Shown piece after piece: positions 36,337 through 46,966 of a stretch of 64,000 nt of DNA. The DNA is from Fimbriimonadales bacterium (GTDB lineage Bacteria > Armatimonadota > Fimbriimonadia > Fimbriimonadales > GBS-DC): positions 30,172 through 94,171 of the forward strand of contig JANXAW010000030.1 in assembly GCA_025061985.1 (NCBI GenBank), in the 5' to 3' direction. Both the position numbers and the translations under genes were made by a program. Every line of letters begins with the position of its first letter. The first letter of the stretch is position 1. The notes beneath the pieces are model-generated. The model did no database searches. It was not told the DNA's origin and saw only the letters and a program-made list of their open reading frames with translations.

Positions 36337-36930
36337 TTAGCCAAGCTGCTGCAGTGCCTCGGCGGTGGACATCAAGCGCGCACCAGCGTTCTGCATCTCT
36401 TGTAAGGCGCGAGCGCTATCGTCGGGCTGAAGGTTCACGCCCCGAATGGCATCGGTGAGCACAATCACCTCGTAGCCGTGCCGCAGCGCGTCCAGCACCG
36501 AGGCGCGCACGCAATAGTCAGTGGCTAACCCGCCCACCAGCAGTCGCTTGATGCCGCGCGCTCGTAGTGCCTCATCCAGCGTTTTGCCGTCCTCCGTGTG
36601 CCCCTCGAACGCAGAGTAGCCGTCATCCTCTGTGCCTGTGCCTTTGGAGATGATGACGGTGCCCTCAGGCAGCCGGAGGTCTGGATGGAACGCCGCTCCT
36701 TCGGTGCCCTGCACACAGTGGACGGGCCACTTGCCCCCAAACTCAGCGAAGTGCTTTGTTTGGCGCGGATGCCAGTCGCGTGAGGCAAAAACCGCGCCCC
36801 CGCGCTGCGCAATTGTCGCCGCTGCCTCATTCAGCGGAGGGATCACTTGATCGCCTTCCGCTACCGCCAACGCCCCACCTGGGCAAAAGTCGTTTTGCAC
36901 ATCCACAATCAGCAACGCCACATCGTTCAT
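36337..36930 (-). CDS. pncA: Nicotinamidase
   Basis: ALLIVDVQNDFCPGGALAVAEGDQVIPPLN...FASRDWHPRQTKHF...GGLATDYCVRASVLDAL. Confidence 0.94.
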   Translation of the reverse strand: MNDVALLIVDVQNDFCPGGALAVAEGDQVIPPLNEAAATIAQRGGAVFASRDWHPRQTKHFAEFGGKWPVHCVQGTEGAAFHPDLRLPEGTVIISKGTGTEDDGYSAFEGHTEDGKTLDEALRARGIKRLLVGGLATDYCVRASVLDALRHGYEVIVLTDAIRGVNLQPDDSARALQEMQNAGARLMSTAEALQQLG

Positions 36931-37151
36931 AGGTTCACCACCCTCTGCAGTTGCTCTTGATTACCCTGCAACGTTTATTATAATCGATGCTGCTACCTTC
37001 TCTGGGGTTGCTCGCCGCTGCACAGTGCCGAGGGCTGAAGGAGGCGCATGTCGCGTTGCCTCGCCTTATAGGGCAAGCGACAAGTATTTTGCGAACCCCC
37101 TCCGCGAGGCTCCTCGCGCAGTGAGAAACCCGTCGGTATAATCCGTGGCGG

Positions 37152-38240
37152 ATGCGCATCGGCCTGTTTACCGTTAGTTTGGAAGCTGGAGGCGCGGAGC
37201 GCACCTTTGTGACCTTAGCGAACCAGTTTGTGCGGCGTGGGCATACTGTGTTTATGGTGCTGATGAAGCCCGAGGGCGTTCTGCGCAAAGAACTCCATCC
37301 CGCCGTGGAGATTGTAGACCTGCGAACTTATCGCACGCTGCGCACGATGGTGCCATTAGCGCGTTGGCTGCGCCAAGCACGCCCTGATGCGTTGCTAAGC
37401 ACGCTCAGCCAGCCCAATCTTTGCGCAATTGTTGCCAGACGCCTTGCAGGCGTGCCGTGTCGCGTGGTGGTGCGTGAGGCGAACACCCCTTCTTATGAGT
37501 TTGGCAATGCGCGCCTGCTCAAAGATCGCCTTGTGCCTGCGATGATTGCGCGTTTGTATCGGTATGCAACGCTGGTGGTAGCGGTCTCCAAGGGCGTGCA
37601 GAGCGATCTGCTGCGCCTAACGCGCTTGCCCGCCTCGCGCGTGGTGTGTATCTACAACCCCACAATCACCGAGGCGATGCTCCAAGCCTCCGAGGCGCCC
37701 GTGGAACACCCGTGGTTTGAAGCAGGTGCGCCTCCTGTAGTGCTTGCAGTCGGGCGGCTAACCCCTCAGAAGGACTATCCCACCTTGCTCCGAGCCTTCG
37801 CGAAGGTACGCGCAACGCACAACGCTCGCCTGCTTATCTTGGGCGAGGGCGAACAACGCGCAGAGTTAGAGCAACTAGCGCAACAGTTGGGGATTGCCGA
37901 GTTCGTGCAGATGCCCGGCTACGAGCCAAATCCGTATCGCTACATGCGACGCGCGGCTGTGTTTGTGCTCTCCTCGCGCTATGAGGGGCTGCCGAATGCT
38001 CTGATTCAAGCAATGGCGTGCGGTGCCCCTGTAGTTGCAACCGATTGCCCCAGCGGACCGCGCGAAATCTTGGATGACGGCAAGTACGGCGCGTTAGTGC
38101 CCGTAGGCGATGCGGATGCCTTAGCGCAAGCGATTGCGCACGCCCTTGAAGGCAAAGTGCCAATAGCCCCTAAGAGCTGGCTCCAGCAATTTGAGGAAAA
38201 CCACGTAGCGGAGCAGTACCTGCAGGTGCTTCAAGGCTAA
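37152..38240 (+). CDS. Glycosyltransferase family 4
   Basis: MRIGLFTVSLEAGGAERTFVTLANQFVRRGHTVFMV...VVLAVGRLTPQKDYPTLLRAFAKV...VFVLSSRYEGLPNALIQAMACGAPVVATDCPSGPREIL. Confidence 0.93.
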   Translation: MRIGLFTVSLEAGGAERTFVTLANQFVRRGHTVFMVLMKPEGVLRKELHPAVEIVDLRTYRTLRTMVPLARWLRQARPDALLSTLSQPNLCAIVARRLAGVPCRVVVREANTPSYEFGNARLLKDRLVPAMIARLYRYATLVVAVSKGVQSDLLRLTRLPASRVVCIYNPTITEAMLQASEAPVEHPWFEAGAPPVVLAVGRLTPQKDYPTLLRAFAKVRATHNARLLILGEGEQRAELEQLAQQLGIAEFVQMPGYEPNPYRYMRRAAVFVLSSRYEGLPNALIQAMACGAPVVATDCPSGPREILDDGKYGALVPVGDADALAQAIAHALEGKVPIAPKSWLQQFEENHVAEQYLQVLQG

Positions 38241-38265
38241 AACCCTCGCAGGTAGAATCGAGCCC

Positions 38266-39276
38266 GTGCGAGCGTTTCGCACTGTAAGCCAAGCGGTGGA
38301 CGCCCTATATGCGCAGGTGATGCGCCCTGAGAACAAGGGGCGGTATTCCGAGGAGCTGTGGCACTATTACCCTCAGCTTACGCACTCGCGTGGGCGCATC
38401 CAGGAAACCCGCTATGTGTACGACCTTTGTCGCTTGGCGCGGTTTGACCCCGAAGGCGCGCGTGTGCTGGACGCGGGCTGTGGGTACGGGCTACAACTCA
38501 CCATTTTGCACTTTATGGGCATCCGCGAGGGCATTGGGATCGACCCCTACGAAGACCGGCTGAACACCTTTCGCCAAATCATCCAAGACTTTTGCCTCCA
38601 GACAACCCTTCAGGGGTACCCTATCGGTTTGGAAAAGGCGACCTTCGAGCCAGAGTCGTTTGATATGGTCTTGTCGAACGAGGCAATCTCCCACTATCCC
38701 GATGTGGAGCTGTTTTTCAAGAAGGCATACCAATGGCTGCGCCCTGGTGGGGTGCTGATTATCGCGGATGGCAATAATGGGGCGAACCCGCGCTTGGTGC
38801 GCTTTACGCGCGAGGTGTGGCGCCGCTTTGAGCAGGGACCGCCAGGCACTATTGGTGCCCATTGCATAGAGCGCCCCTATGTGGAGATGCGTGCGGAGAT
38901 TATTCGGCAAACGTACCCTGATTTAGAACAGAGCGTCGTGCGCCAGTTAGCTGAACGCACCAGCGGGATGACCAAGGAGGCGATCCTCCAAGCGGTTGCT
39001 CATTATCTGCGCACGGGCGAGTTGCCTCAGTCTATCTTTGACGGAACGCAGTGCCCTGTGAACCCCTATTCGGGGGCGGTTATTGAGCGTCTGTTCCATC
39101 CTTTGCGGTTGGCGCAGGAGCTGCAGCGGTTCGGCTTTCGGGCGCGGGCTTACGCCTACTTTGGTGGTGCGGGGGGCAATCCGCTGGTTCGCATAGCAAA
39201 TGCCGTGCTGCAGGCGATGACGCCTCTTTCGGTACGCTGGGCGCCAAGCTTTCGTATCGTGGCGTACAAGCAGTAG
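38266..39276 (+). CDS. Class I SAM-dependent methyltransferase
   Basis: GARVLDAGCGYGLQLTILHFMGIREGIGIDPYEDRL...FDMVLSNEAISHYPDVELFFKKAYQWLRPGGVLIIADG; GTG start. Confidence 0.88.
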   Translation: MRAFRTVSQAVDALYAQVMRPENKGRYSEELWHYYPQLTHSRGRIQETRYVYDLCRLARFDPEGARVLDAGCGYGLQLTILHFMGIREGIGIDPYEDRLNTFRQIIQDFCLQTTLQGYPIGLEKATFEPESFDMVLSNEAISHYPDVELFFKKAYQWLRPGGVLIIADGNNGANPRLVRFTREVWRRFEQGPPGTIGAHCIERPYVEMRAEIIRQTYPDLEQSVVRQLAERTSGMTKEAILQAVAHYLRTGELPQSIFDGTQCPVNPYSGAVIERLFHPLRLAQELQRFGFRARAYAYFGGAGGNPLVRIANAVLQAMTPLSVRWAPSFRIVAYKQ

Positions 39277-39284
39277 CCCACGGC

Positions 39285-40013
39285 TCACACACGTATGGTG
39301 AAGCCTCTTGCCTCCTGCCTTGGTGCTCGCCTTGCCGTGCGGGCATAGCGTTGCATTCGTTGCCAGAGGCGGTATGCCCAAAGCACACCTAGCGCCAACC
39401 CCACGGTGCCGCCGATCCACATCCCTGGTGTCTCTGCCAGCCACCAGCCCGCAGTTGCGGATAGCGCAGTCGGTAACCCCAGCGCGCACAAGTACACCGC
39501 TAATAACCCCACCACCATCCCCGCCACTACGCCCACCAGCGCGCCAGGTAGGCAGCCGATAATCCCGAATGGCAAGCCCAGCACAAAGCCCACAACTAAC
39601 CCTGCGCCTGCGCATAGCCCTGCCACTGCACGCGCCCATGGCGGCAGCCCCAATGTTGACAGGCGCACCCGAGACCATCGCTGCTGGTAGCCCGCCCGAA
39701 TGTGGAGGTACGGATCGTTGCGCTGCGTGTAGGGAGTCGCGCCTGCTATTCCTTGGCGCAGGGTACCGTTCTGCCCTGTTGGGGCACGCAGACGGTCGTA
39801 GAGCTGGCGCGTGTCGGGGTTCTTGAGCATCTCATACGCTTGGTTGATGCGCTTCATCCGCTCCTCGTATTCTGCCTCGCGTCCTTTGGGGGCGCGGTCG
39901 GGATGGTATCGGCGTGCCAACGCCAAATACGCTTGCCGAATCGCCTCCATCGAGGCATCTGGGGGCACCCCCAACTCGCGATAAGCGTCGAGATTCGGGT
40001 CGAAGCGCATCAT
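39285..40013 (-). CDS. DnaJ-domain membrane protein
   Basis: AYRELGVPPDASMEAIRQAYLALARRYHPDRAPKGREAEYEERMKRINQAYEML (HPD motif) then Gly-rich TM segments; ATGA overlap with the M16 gene. Confidence 0.85.
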   Translation of the reverse strand: MMRFDPNLDAYRELGVPPDASMEAIRQAYLALARRYHPDRAPKGREAEYEERMKRINQAYEMLKNPDTRQLYDRLRAPTGQNGTLRQGIAGATPYTQRNDPYLHIRAGYQQRWSRVRLSTLGLPPWARAVAGLCAGAGLVVGFVLGLPFGIIGCLPGALVGVVAGMVVGLLAVYLCALGLPTALSATAGWWLAETPGMWIGGTVGLALGVLWAYRLWQRMQRYARTARRAPRQEARGFTIRV

Positions 40014-42466
40014 CGCAATTGTACACTCGAAGCTTGCCACAGGCGCTCTCGGTAACGGTCAACGATCTCTGGTGTAAGCGTGCGCAAGTAGTCAGGCGCG
40101 TTTAACACGCTCTCGTAGCCCAGCCCACTCAGTTCCGCCCACGCTAATGCAGCGCTCAGCGCCGCGAAATCCAAGTGTAGGCGTGCCCACTCGCCCTGTA
40201 GCAACGCCTTTGCACGCTCAAGTTCGGCGGGCAGCACAGGCGAGGTAAAGACCTCCGCCGCACCCGCTGCAGCGCCATTGATATCGCCTGCTTGAACCCC
40301 TGCCCAGCCCACTGCACTGCCTCGGCGCAGTTCCGTAGCTACGCACACGGTGTAGCCCCTTCCTCGGTACTCCCGTGCATGCACAAACAATCGCGCCCGC
40401 TTGCCCTCGCCTAAAACCGCTTGCCACGCCAGCAGAGCATAGTAATCCGTTGCCTGCGCGACGGGCATCTCCCACACATATCCTGCGTAGGCAACGCCTG
40501 CCACTGCTGTAGCCCTTCGGCAGAGGTACTCGGCTACAGGCGCCTCGGCAGTACGCTGCGCAACGGCTCGCTCCCACGCGCTGCCGAACACCACGCGCAC
40601 ATACTCTGTGAGCGTTTCGGGGCGCATGGCGCCCACCGCCACAATCACCGCGTTTTCGGGGCGATAGTAGCTGCGGTAGTAGGCTCTTATTGCTTCCAGC
40701 GAGGTGCGCTCCAGCGCGCTCGAGTCAGCGTATAGCCCTGTGAGATGCACCCCCATGTGCCCGTCGCAGCTAGTGAGGGCGTAGCGACGGTCGTAGAGTG
40801 CGTGGCGGAGGGCACGCTGGCGCGCAGGTTCACTGAACTCAGCGCGAAACAGCGCTTCTTTCAGCAGCGACAGCACGCTCACTACCGAATCAGGGCGCAC
40901 CACTGCCGAGACCAGCGCGCCCGCGGGCGCCCAACGCACCTGCAAAGTGCCCCCTGAGCGAGCAATTCGCGCAGCTAAGGTGCGCTCGGTTTCGTTATGC
41001 GTGGCGCCAAAGAGCATCCGCGCCGTTAGCTCGCCCGCAGCCACATCAGCGTTGGGCGGATGCCCAACCGCTACCTGCAGGAACACGGCTTCTGCGCTCA
41101 GTGCGGAGACGGCAACCACGCGCAGGTTGTTTGCCAATCGCTGGCGTGTCGCATGCAGGGGATATCCGCTGCCGTTGCGAGCAAGGGTTGGGGTAGCGGG
41201 GATGTGCCCAAACGCGCTTGCAGGCGCTTGACGCGTATTGCCCAGCAAACCTGCGACGAACGCCTCTAGGTACTCTACAGGCAGCTGGTCCAGCACGGAA
41301 GCATACCGCTCAGGGGCGGGTTCAAGGCGAAGCGTGGCGCATAGCCCGTACCATCGAGCGCGTTCCAGCAGCTGGCGTGTTGTTGCCATATGGCGTGTCA
41401 GCACGAGTGTGCGTGCCTGCTCCAGTGCATCGCGTGCCTTGCCTTCGGCAATTTGGTGCAGCACAGCGCGCAAACGCGCTTGCAGCTGCGCCTGCCACTC
41501 CTTCACTGGCTCCACAGGGGGCAAGGCGAATAGCGCGATCAGGCTCCCATAAAGGCGCGGCAGGTACTCGCTATGCAGCCTGCCGAACGGCACTGGCTCG
41601 CCCCCATAGAGCAAACCGCGATAGGGTTCCGCCAACACCACGCGCAGCCATTCTGCCGCCGCCCACCCTTCCAACTCGCGCGTGGGAGGCACAGGTAGCC
41701 CAATAGCGAGGCATTCTCCCTGCTCCACTATCGTCGGCTGGCTTTGCTGCAGAGTTGGAAGCAAAGGTGGCGACGAGTCGGGCTGAGCTGGCTCGCGAAC
41801 AGTAGCCCCACTTTGGCGCACGGCATGCTCTACGACTTGACGCACCTCCTGCGGTGACACAGCCCCCACTACAACTACTGTCATCCGTTCTGGGCGGTAG
41901 TGGGTGGCGTGGAAACGGTGCAAGGCGGCTCTGTCTAGCCGTCGCACTACTTCTGGGTCGCCCAGCAGCGGGAGGCTGTAGGGATGCCCCTTGAACGCCT
42001 GCTCGAACAGGGCATACCGCGCCTTTCGGATTGGGTCGGCGCGATGCAACGCATATTCGTCGAGCAGAATGATCTGGCGCTCTTGCTCCAGTGCTTGAGC
42101 GGGCAAAGCGGGGCTAAGCAGTGAGCGCAATAGCACCTGCAGGGGCGCTTGCCAGCGGTTGGGCAACACGCTGGCGCAGTAGCGCGTCCAATCCCGCTCG
42201 GTGAAGGCGTCCAGAATGCCCCCTGCTTGTTCAAAGGTCTCATCTAAGGCATTTGGGGGCATGCCCACTGCCCCGCGAAACACGAGATGCTCCAGCAGGT
42301 GAGCGATTCCCGAGGTGGCAGGCGTCTCGTTGGCTGTGCCTGCGCGCACCCACACCTCCACTGCCACAACGGGCGCTTCCGCAACAGGCTCCACGATTAG
42401 GTGCAGACCGTTGGGCAAGCGCACGGAGTGGGTTGCGATCCCTCCCTTGCTATGCAACCACAGCAA
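40010..42466 (-). CDS. M16-family (insulinase-like) zinc metallopeptidase, two-domain
   Basis: SGIAHLLEHLVFRGAVGMPPNALDETFEQAGGILDAFTERDWTRYCASVLPN (HxxEH); duplicated M16 fold. Confidence 0.92.
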   Translation of the reverse strand: MLWLHSKGGIATHSVRLPNGLHLIVEPVAEAPVVAVEVWVRAGTANETPATSGIAHLLEHLVFRGAVGMPPNALDETFEQAGGILDAFTERDWTRYCASVLPNRWQAPLQVLLRSLLSPALPAQALEQERQIILLDEYALHRADPIRKARYALFEQAFKGHPYSLPLLGDPEVVRRLDRAALHRFHATHYRPERMTVVVVGAVSPQEVRQVVEHAVRQSGATVREPAQPDSSPPLLPTLQQSQPTIVEQGECLAIGLPVPPTRELEGWAAAEWLRVVLAEPYRGLLYGGEPVPFGRLHSEYLPRLYGSLIALFALPPVEPVKEWQAQLQARLRAVLHQIAEGKARDALEQARTLVLTRHMATTRQLLERARWYGLCATLRLEPAPERYASVLDQLPVEYLEAFVAGLLGNTRQAPASAFGHIPATPTLARNGSGYPLHATRQRLANNLRVVAVSALSAEAVFLQVAVGHPPNADVAAGELTARMLFGATHNETERTLAARIARSGGTLQVRWAPAGALVSAVVRPDSVVSVLSLLKEALFRAEFSEPARQRALRHALYDRRYALTSCDGHMGVHLTGLYADSSALERTSLEAIRAYYRSYYRPENAVIVAVGAMRPETLTEYVRVVFGSAWERAVAQRTAEAPVAEYLCRRATAVAGVAYAGYVWEMPVAQATDYYALLAWQAVLGEGKRARLFVHAREYRGRGYTVCVATELRRGSAVGWAGVQAGDINGAAAGAAEVFTSPVLPAELERAKALLQGEWARLHLDFAALSAALAWAELSGLGYESVLNAPDYLRTLTPEIVDRYRERLWQASSVQLR

Positions 42467-42507
42467 CGATGGTGCCTCCTTTCACCTGCCTCCGTGCCTC
42501 GGGCAGC

Positions 42508-43329
42508 CTACGGTTGGTGCCACTGTTGGCTTTTTTCGCGTGCTTCCTCCCACGCTTGGCGGTAGAGGCGTTCGCGCTCGGCTTGGCTGGGCGACTTGCC
42601 TGTGGCATAATACCATGCGGCAGCACGCCCTACTGTGAGCGTGCCTGCGTAGGCAATCATCCCCTTCGCCACCACGCCGACGCCACCGGGCACTATGCCC
42701 GCCAGCTGGCGCGCTAAGGCTCGCCAGCCAAATGCCGCGCCCAGCACGCTTGCAATCTCAGGCAACCGCTGCTTCCAATCGGGCGACTTGCCAAAAGCTG
42801 CCGCCACGCGCAGCACCATCAGCAGCTGATTCTTGGTCAAAAGCACCATATCGGCAACTGCAGCGGGCGGCGCCAGTAGCCCCAGCAAGGGGAATACCGA
42901 AGGCAAGGCAGACATCATCGCCAACCCCGCGTTCAAGGTTGCTACATCCTCGATGATGCGGTTCACCACTAAATCGCGCGTGCCCGGCAACACCCGTGCC
43001 AGTGCAACCAGCGGAAACTCGTGCCGCTGGAAGTGGTCGACGATTGCCTCAATCGCGTCTTGGGGCACTTCAAGGGCGTCGCACCCTAATACGAAGTCAA
43101 ACTCTTCCGACACGGGCGCGTTGAACCGCTCGACATACTCCGAGGCGGTCTGCAGTTGCGACGGGCCTGCCCCCGCGGTAAGCACGCGCCACACTGCCTC
43201 CACACGGTCAGGCTGCCCTACGAGCGCAATCCGAAACGGCGTAAGCAGCTCGCGTTCTACCTGCTTTGGCGACAGTTCTTTTACGACATTCCACCAATGC
43301 GTCAGTTGGCTGAGCTTCTCTCGTATCAT
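42508..43329 (-). CDS. DUF697-like membrane protein
   Basis: VVNRIIEDVATLNAGLAMMSALPSVFPLLGLLAPPAAVADMVLLTKNQLLMVLRVAAAFG...; start ATG 43329. Confidence 0.6.
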   Translation of the reverse strand: MIREKLSQLTHWWNVVKELSPKQVERELLTPFRIALVGQPDRVEAVWRVLTAGAGPSQLQTASEYVERFNAPVSEEFDFVLGCDALEVPQDAIEAIVDHFQRHEFPLVALARVLPGTRDLVVNRIIEDVATLNAGLAMMSALPSVFPLLGLLAPPAAVADMVLLTKNQLLMVLRVAAAFGKSPDWKQRLPEIASVLGAAFGWRALARQLAGIVPGGVGVVAKGMIAYAGTLTVGRAAAWYYATGKSPSQAERERLYRQAWEEAREKSQQWHQP

Positions 43330-43447
43330 GCTGTCCCCCTCTACGGTGCATGCGTGCCGCCTCTGGAGCGCATGATACCTGATTACTTGCAGATGCCAGT
43401 ACACGCCGCGCTGAGGGGCTGGATGGGGGGCAAGGCGCAATAAAAAA

Positions 43448-43522
43448 TGGTGGGCGGTGTTGGATTCGAACCAACGACCTCTTCGGTGTGAACGAAGCGC
43501 TCTACCACTGAGCTAACCGCCC
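43448..43522 (-). tRNA. tRNA-Val (anticodon CAC), CCA encoded
   Basis: Minus strand: GGGCGGTTAGCTCAGTGGTAGAGCGCTTCGTTCACACCGAAGAGGTCGTTGGTTCGAATCCAACACCGCCCACCA. Confidence 0.96.
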
Positions 43523-43534
43523 GTGAGGTTTCAC

Positions 43535-43619
43535 TGGTGCGCGGGGTGGGACTCGAACCCACACGGGATACCCCACATGGCCCTCAACCATGCGTGTCTA
43601 CCAATTCCACCACCCGCGC
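43535..43619 (-). tRNA. tRNA-Leu (anticodon GAG), CCA encoded
   Basis: Minus strand: GCGCGGGTGGTGGAATTGGTAGACACGCATGGTTGAGGGCCATGTGGGGTATCCCGTGTGGGTTCGAGTCCCACCCCGCGCACCA. Confidence 0.96.
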
Positions 43620-43714
43620 TTGCGCACGAAATTATACCCTATCTGCAACGCGGATCTGTCAAGAGGGTAAGGCAGCTCTTTGCCGATAACTACGACTGAG
43701 GTTGCGCTCATCCC

Positions 43715-43768
43715 TGTCATTCCGAGCCGAAGGCGAGGAATCCAAGACTCCTCGCTGCGCTCAGGGTG
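43715..43768. repeat. CATTCCGAGC...GAGGAATC dispersed repeat (copy 2)
   Basis: tgtcattccgagccgaaggcgaggaatccaagactcctcgctgcgctcagggtg. Confidence 0.7.
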
Positions 43769-43837
43769 CAGATTTCCCTTCTGATGGCTTTCACGAAACT
43801 TGCAGGAATACGCGCGCCTGCTTAGAACTTGCTGCAT

Positions 43838-46800
43838 ATGTTGCGAACGGCTCGCCTATTGGTCGCTGCGTTGATTGCGTGCGTTTGCGCCAGCGCGTTT
43901 ACTGACCAGTCGGATATCTCAGTAGAGCTGTTCAAGAACCTACGCCCACGCAACATTGGACCCGCCAACATGGGCGGGCGTATCACCGATGTAGAAGGCA
44001 TCCCTGGCAACCCTGGCACGGTCTACGTAGGCACTGCCACAGGCGGACTGTGGAAGACCACCAACTGGGGCATCACTTGGACGCCCCTATTTGACGAACA
44101 AGAGACCACCACGATTGGCGATATTGCGATTGACCCCCAAAACCCCGACATCATCTGGGTTGGCACGGGCGAGGCGAACACGCGCAACAGCATCTCCATT
44201 GGCTGCGGCGTGTATAAGTCCACCGACGGTGGCAAGACTTGGCAATACATGGGCTTGCGCGAAACCCGCCAGATTAGCCGAATCATCATCCACCCGCGCG
44301 ACTCCAACACGGTCTGGGTGGCTGCCGTCGGCTCGGCGTTTGGTCCTAACCCCGAGCGCGGCGTGTTCATGACCACCGACGGGGGCAAAACCTGGCAGAA
44401 AGTGCTTTACATTGACGAGCATCACGGCGCGTCGGACTTGGATATTGACCCCAGCAACCCCAACATCCTTTATGCAGGCATGTGGCGCTTTGAGCGCAAG
44501 CCATGGACGCACACCAGTGGCAGTGAGCAAGGGGGCGTGTTCAAGTCCACAGACGGCGGGCGCACATGGCGCAAGCTCACGAACGGGTTGCCCAAGCTAA
44601 TGGGGCGCATCGGCGTCAAAGTCGCGCCCAGCAACCCGAACGTGGTGTATGTGATTGCCGAGTCTAACGAGGGCACGCTGTTCCGCTCCGACAACCGTGG
44701 GGAAAGCTTTCAGCGCGTCTCGGATGACACACGCATCGTCTCGCGCGGGTTCTACTACGCAGACATGCGCGTCTGCCCCCGCGATGAAAATCGGCTCTAT
44801 TTCTTGGCGACGCAGTTGCGCGTATCCATTGATGGCGGACGCACCTCGCAGCAGATTGCCAGCCGCGTGCATGTAGACCACCACGCGCTGTGGATTGACC
44901 CCACTAACCCCAACATCCTCTGGAACGGCAACGACGGGGGGCTGGCATTCTCGCTGGACCGCGGGCAAACATGGGATGTGATTAGCAACCTTCCGCTGGG
45001 GCAGTTCTATCAAATCTGCTGCAGTTGTGAAGCCCCGTTCTACCAAGTGGCGGGTGGGCTGCAAGATAACGGCAGTTGGATCGGCTGGGCACGCACCAAA
45101 GAGGGCGGGATCGTCAACGAACACTGGCGGATGGTCAGCTTCGGCGACGGCTTCTTCTGCATCATCCACCCGCGCAATCCGAATCTCATCATCAGCGAGT
45201 CGCAGGGAGGCAACATTTTGCGCACAGATTTGGCAACAGGTATTCAGCAGAACATCAGCCCCCAAGCGCGTCGTGCCGATGGCGGACCCGCCCGCGAACT
45301 CAAGTACCGCTTCAACTGGAACACACCAATCATCGCCTCGCCGCACAATCCCGACACGCTGTATGTGGGCGGGAATGTGGTGTTCAAATCCACCGACTTC
45401 GGTACAACGTGGAGCGTTATCAGCCCTGACCTAACCACTGACGACCCTGAAAAGCAAAAAGATGCGGGCGGACCAGTGTGGGTGGAAAACACCACTGCTG
45501 AGTATCACTGCACGATTATCAGCCTTGCCGAGTCGCCCGTGCGAAAGGGGCTGTTGTGGGTAGGCACGGATGACGGACGCCTCTGGAAAAGCCCTGATGA
45601 CGGCGCCACTTGGATTGAACTGACGCGGAATGTGCCCGACCTGCCCCCAAACTCACCCGTATCGCACATAGAACCCTCGCGCACTAGCCCCAACGTTGCC
45701 TATGTCGCCTTTGACCGCCATATGCTCAACGATTACAAGCCCTATCTTTACAAAACCACCGACGGCGGCAAGACTTGGCAGTCGCTGACCAACGGGCTAC
45801 CCGACGAGGCGTATATCTTCGTCATACGCGAAGACCCACGCAACCCGAACCTGCTGTACGCGGGCACCGAGCGCGGGCTGTATGTATCGTTTGACGGCGG
45901 ACGTAAGTGGCAGCGGATGCCCAATCTGCCTCCTGTGCCTGTACACGACCTTCTGGTGCATCCCCTGATGAACGACCTTATCATCGGCACGCACGGGCGC
46001 AGCATCTACGTGCTGGATGACATCACACCCTTGCAAGAGATTAGCCCACAGGTGCTGGAGAAGCCTGCACACTTATTCACCCCGCCAACGGCGTGGCGTT
46101 ATGCTACGCGCATGACGCGCTACGGGCGTGGCGACCGCCCAATCGTTGCGCCAAACCCACCCTACGGCGCGATGATCACCTTCTACCTCAAAGAGAAGCC
46201 CAAGCAGGGGCGCGTGCGTATCCAAATCCTCGACTCGCAGGGCAATCTGCTACGCGAGCTTAGCCGCGTGCCTCAAGAGCCGGGCATCCACCGCGTGGTG
46301 TGGGACTTGCGCTCGCGCGGCGAAGCTCCCGAAGACGAAGAAGAACCCCCGCGTGAAACCGAGCGTACCCGACGCGACCAGCCACCTCGCGGCCCCTTGG
46401 GACCCCAAGTGCTGCCTGGCACCTATCGCGTGAAGCTCATTGTGGGCGACTACGAAACCGAGCAACCTCTCACTGTGAAGGTGGAGCCTGCTTTAGAGCC
46501 TTATCTCACTAACCTCAAGGCAGGCTATCAGTTCGCGATAGAAACGCTGGGGATGATTCGCCAACTCAACCGCGCGATGCAGGTGCTTACCAGCGTGGAA
46601 GATCAGCTCACCAACTTGCGCCAAGCCGCCCGTCAGCAAAACATCAAGCTGCCTGAGGCGGTAGACAAAGCCATCAGCGAGCACCTCAAACAGATAGCCA
46701 ACCTCAAGGCGAGGGTGGATAACCCCGCCACGGGGCTGGCATATGCCCGCAGCCCACGCCTGCGCGGTCGGCTCAACAGCGTCTACAACCAAATGAGCAG

Positions 46801-46966
46801 CGACACGGGACCGACGCTGGCGCAAGTGGCGTACTTCAACGAGGTCAAAGCGGAGTTCGAGAGCGTCTACGGCGAGATACGCGCCTACCTCACGCAAAGC
46901 GCACCGCAGCTTAGCGAGTTGCTCAAATCCAACAACCTACCCGCGTTGCTCATCGGTGAGTTGTAG
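43838..46966 (+). CDS. VPS10/BNR-repeat (sortilin-like beta-propeller) secreted protein
   Basis: Repeated STDGGKTWQ, TTDGGKTWQ, SFDGGRKWQRM Asp-box motifs; IGTHGRSIYVLDDITPLQE C-terminal motif. Confidence 0.92.
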   Translation: MLRTARLLVAALIACVCASAFTDQSDISVELFKNLRPRNIGPANMGGRITDVEGIPGNPGTVYVGTATGGLWKTTNWGITWTPLFDEQETTTIGDIAIDPQNPDIIWVGTGEANTRNSISIGCGVYKSTDGGKTWQYMGLRETRQISRIIIHPRDSNTVWVAAVGSAFGPNPERGVFMTTDGGKTWQKVLYIDEHHGASDLDIDPSNPNILYAGMWRFERKPWTHTSGSEQGGVFKSTDGGRTWRKLTNGLPKLMGRIGVKVAPSNPNVVYVIAESNEGTLFRSDNRGESFQRVSDDTRIVSRGFYYADMRVCPRDENRLYFLATQLRVSIDGGRTSQQIASRVHVDHHALWIDPTNPNILWNGNDGGLAFSLDRGQTWDVISNLPLGQFYQICCSCEAPFYQVAGGLQDNGSWIGWARTKEGGIVNEHWRMVSFGDGFFCIIHPRNPNLIISESQGGNILRTDLATGIQQNISPQARRADGGPARELKYRFNWNTPIIASPHNPDTLYVGGNVVFKSTDFGTTWSVISPDLTTDDPEKQKDAGGPVWVENTTAEYHCTIISLAESPVRKGLLWVGTDDGRLWKSPDDGATWIELTRNVPDLPPNSPVSHIEPSRTSPNVAYVAFDRHMLNDYKPYLYKTTDGGKTWQSLTNGLPDEAYIFVIREDPRNPNLLYAGTERGLYVSFDGGRKWQRMPNLPPVPVHDLLVHPLMNDLIIGTHGRSIYVLDDITPLQEISPQVLEKPAHLFTPPTAWRYATRMTRYGRGDRPIVAPNPPYGAMITFYLKEKPKQGRVRIQILDSQGNLLRELSRVPQEPGIHRVVWDLRSRGEAPEDEEEPPRETERTRRDQPPRGPLGPQVLPGTYRVKLIVGDYETEQPLTVKVEPALEPYLTNLKAGYQFAIETLGMIRQLNRAMQVLTSVEDQLTNLRQAARQQNIKLPEAVDKAISEHLKQIANLKARVDNPATGLAYARSPRLRGRLNSVYNQMSSDTGPTLAQVAYFNEVKAEFESVYGEIRAYLTQSAPQLSELLKSNNLPALLIGEL

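Noticed and set aside
44597-45346. 249-aa minus-strand ORF inside the BNR-repeat gene
   Set aside because: Antisense shadow ORF. The plus strand has unambiguous repeated Asp-box motifs.
44200-45940. Repeated DNA words (accgacggcggcaagacttgg and variants)
   Set aside because: Explained by Asp-box/BNR protein repeats, not a DNA-level element.
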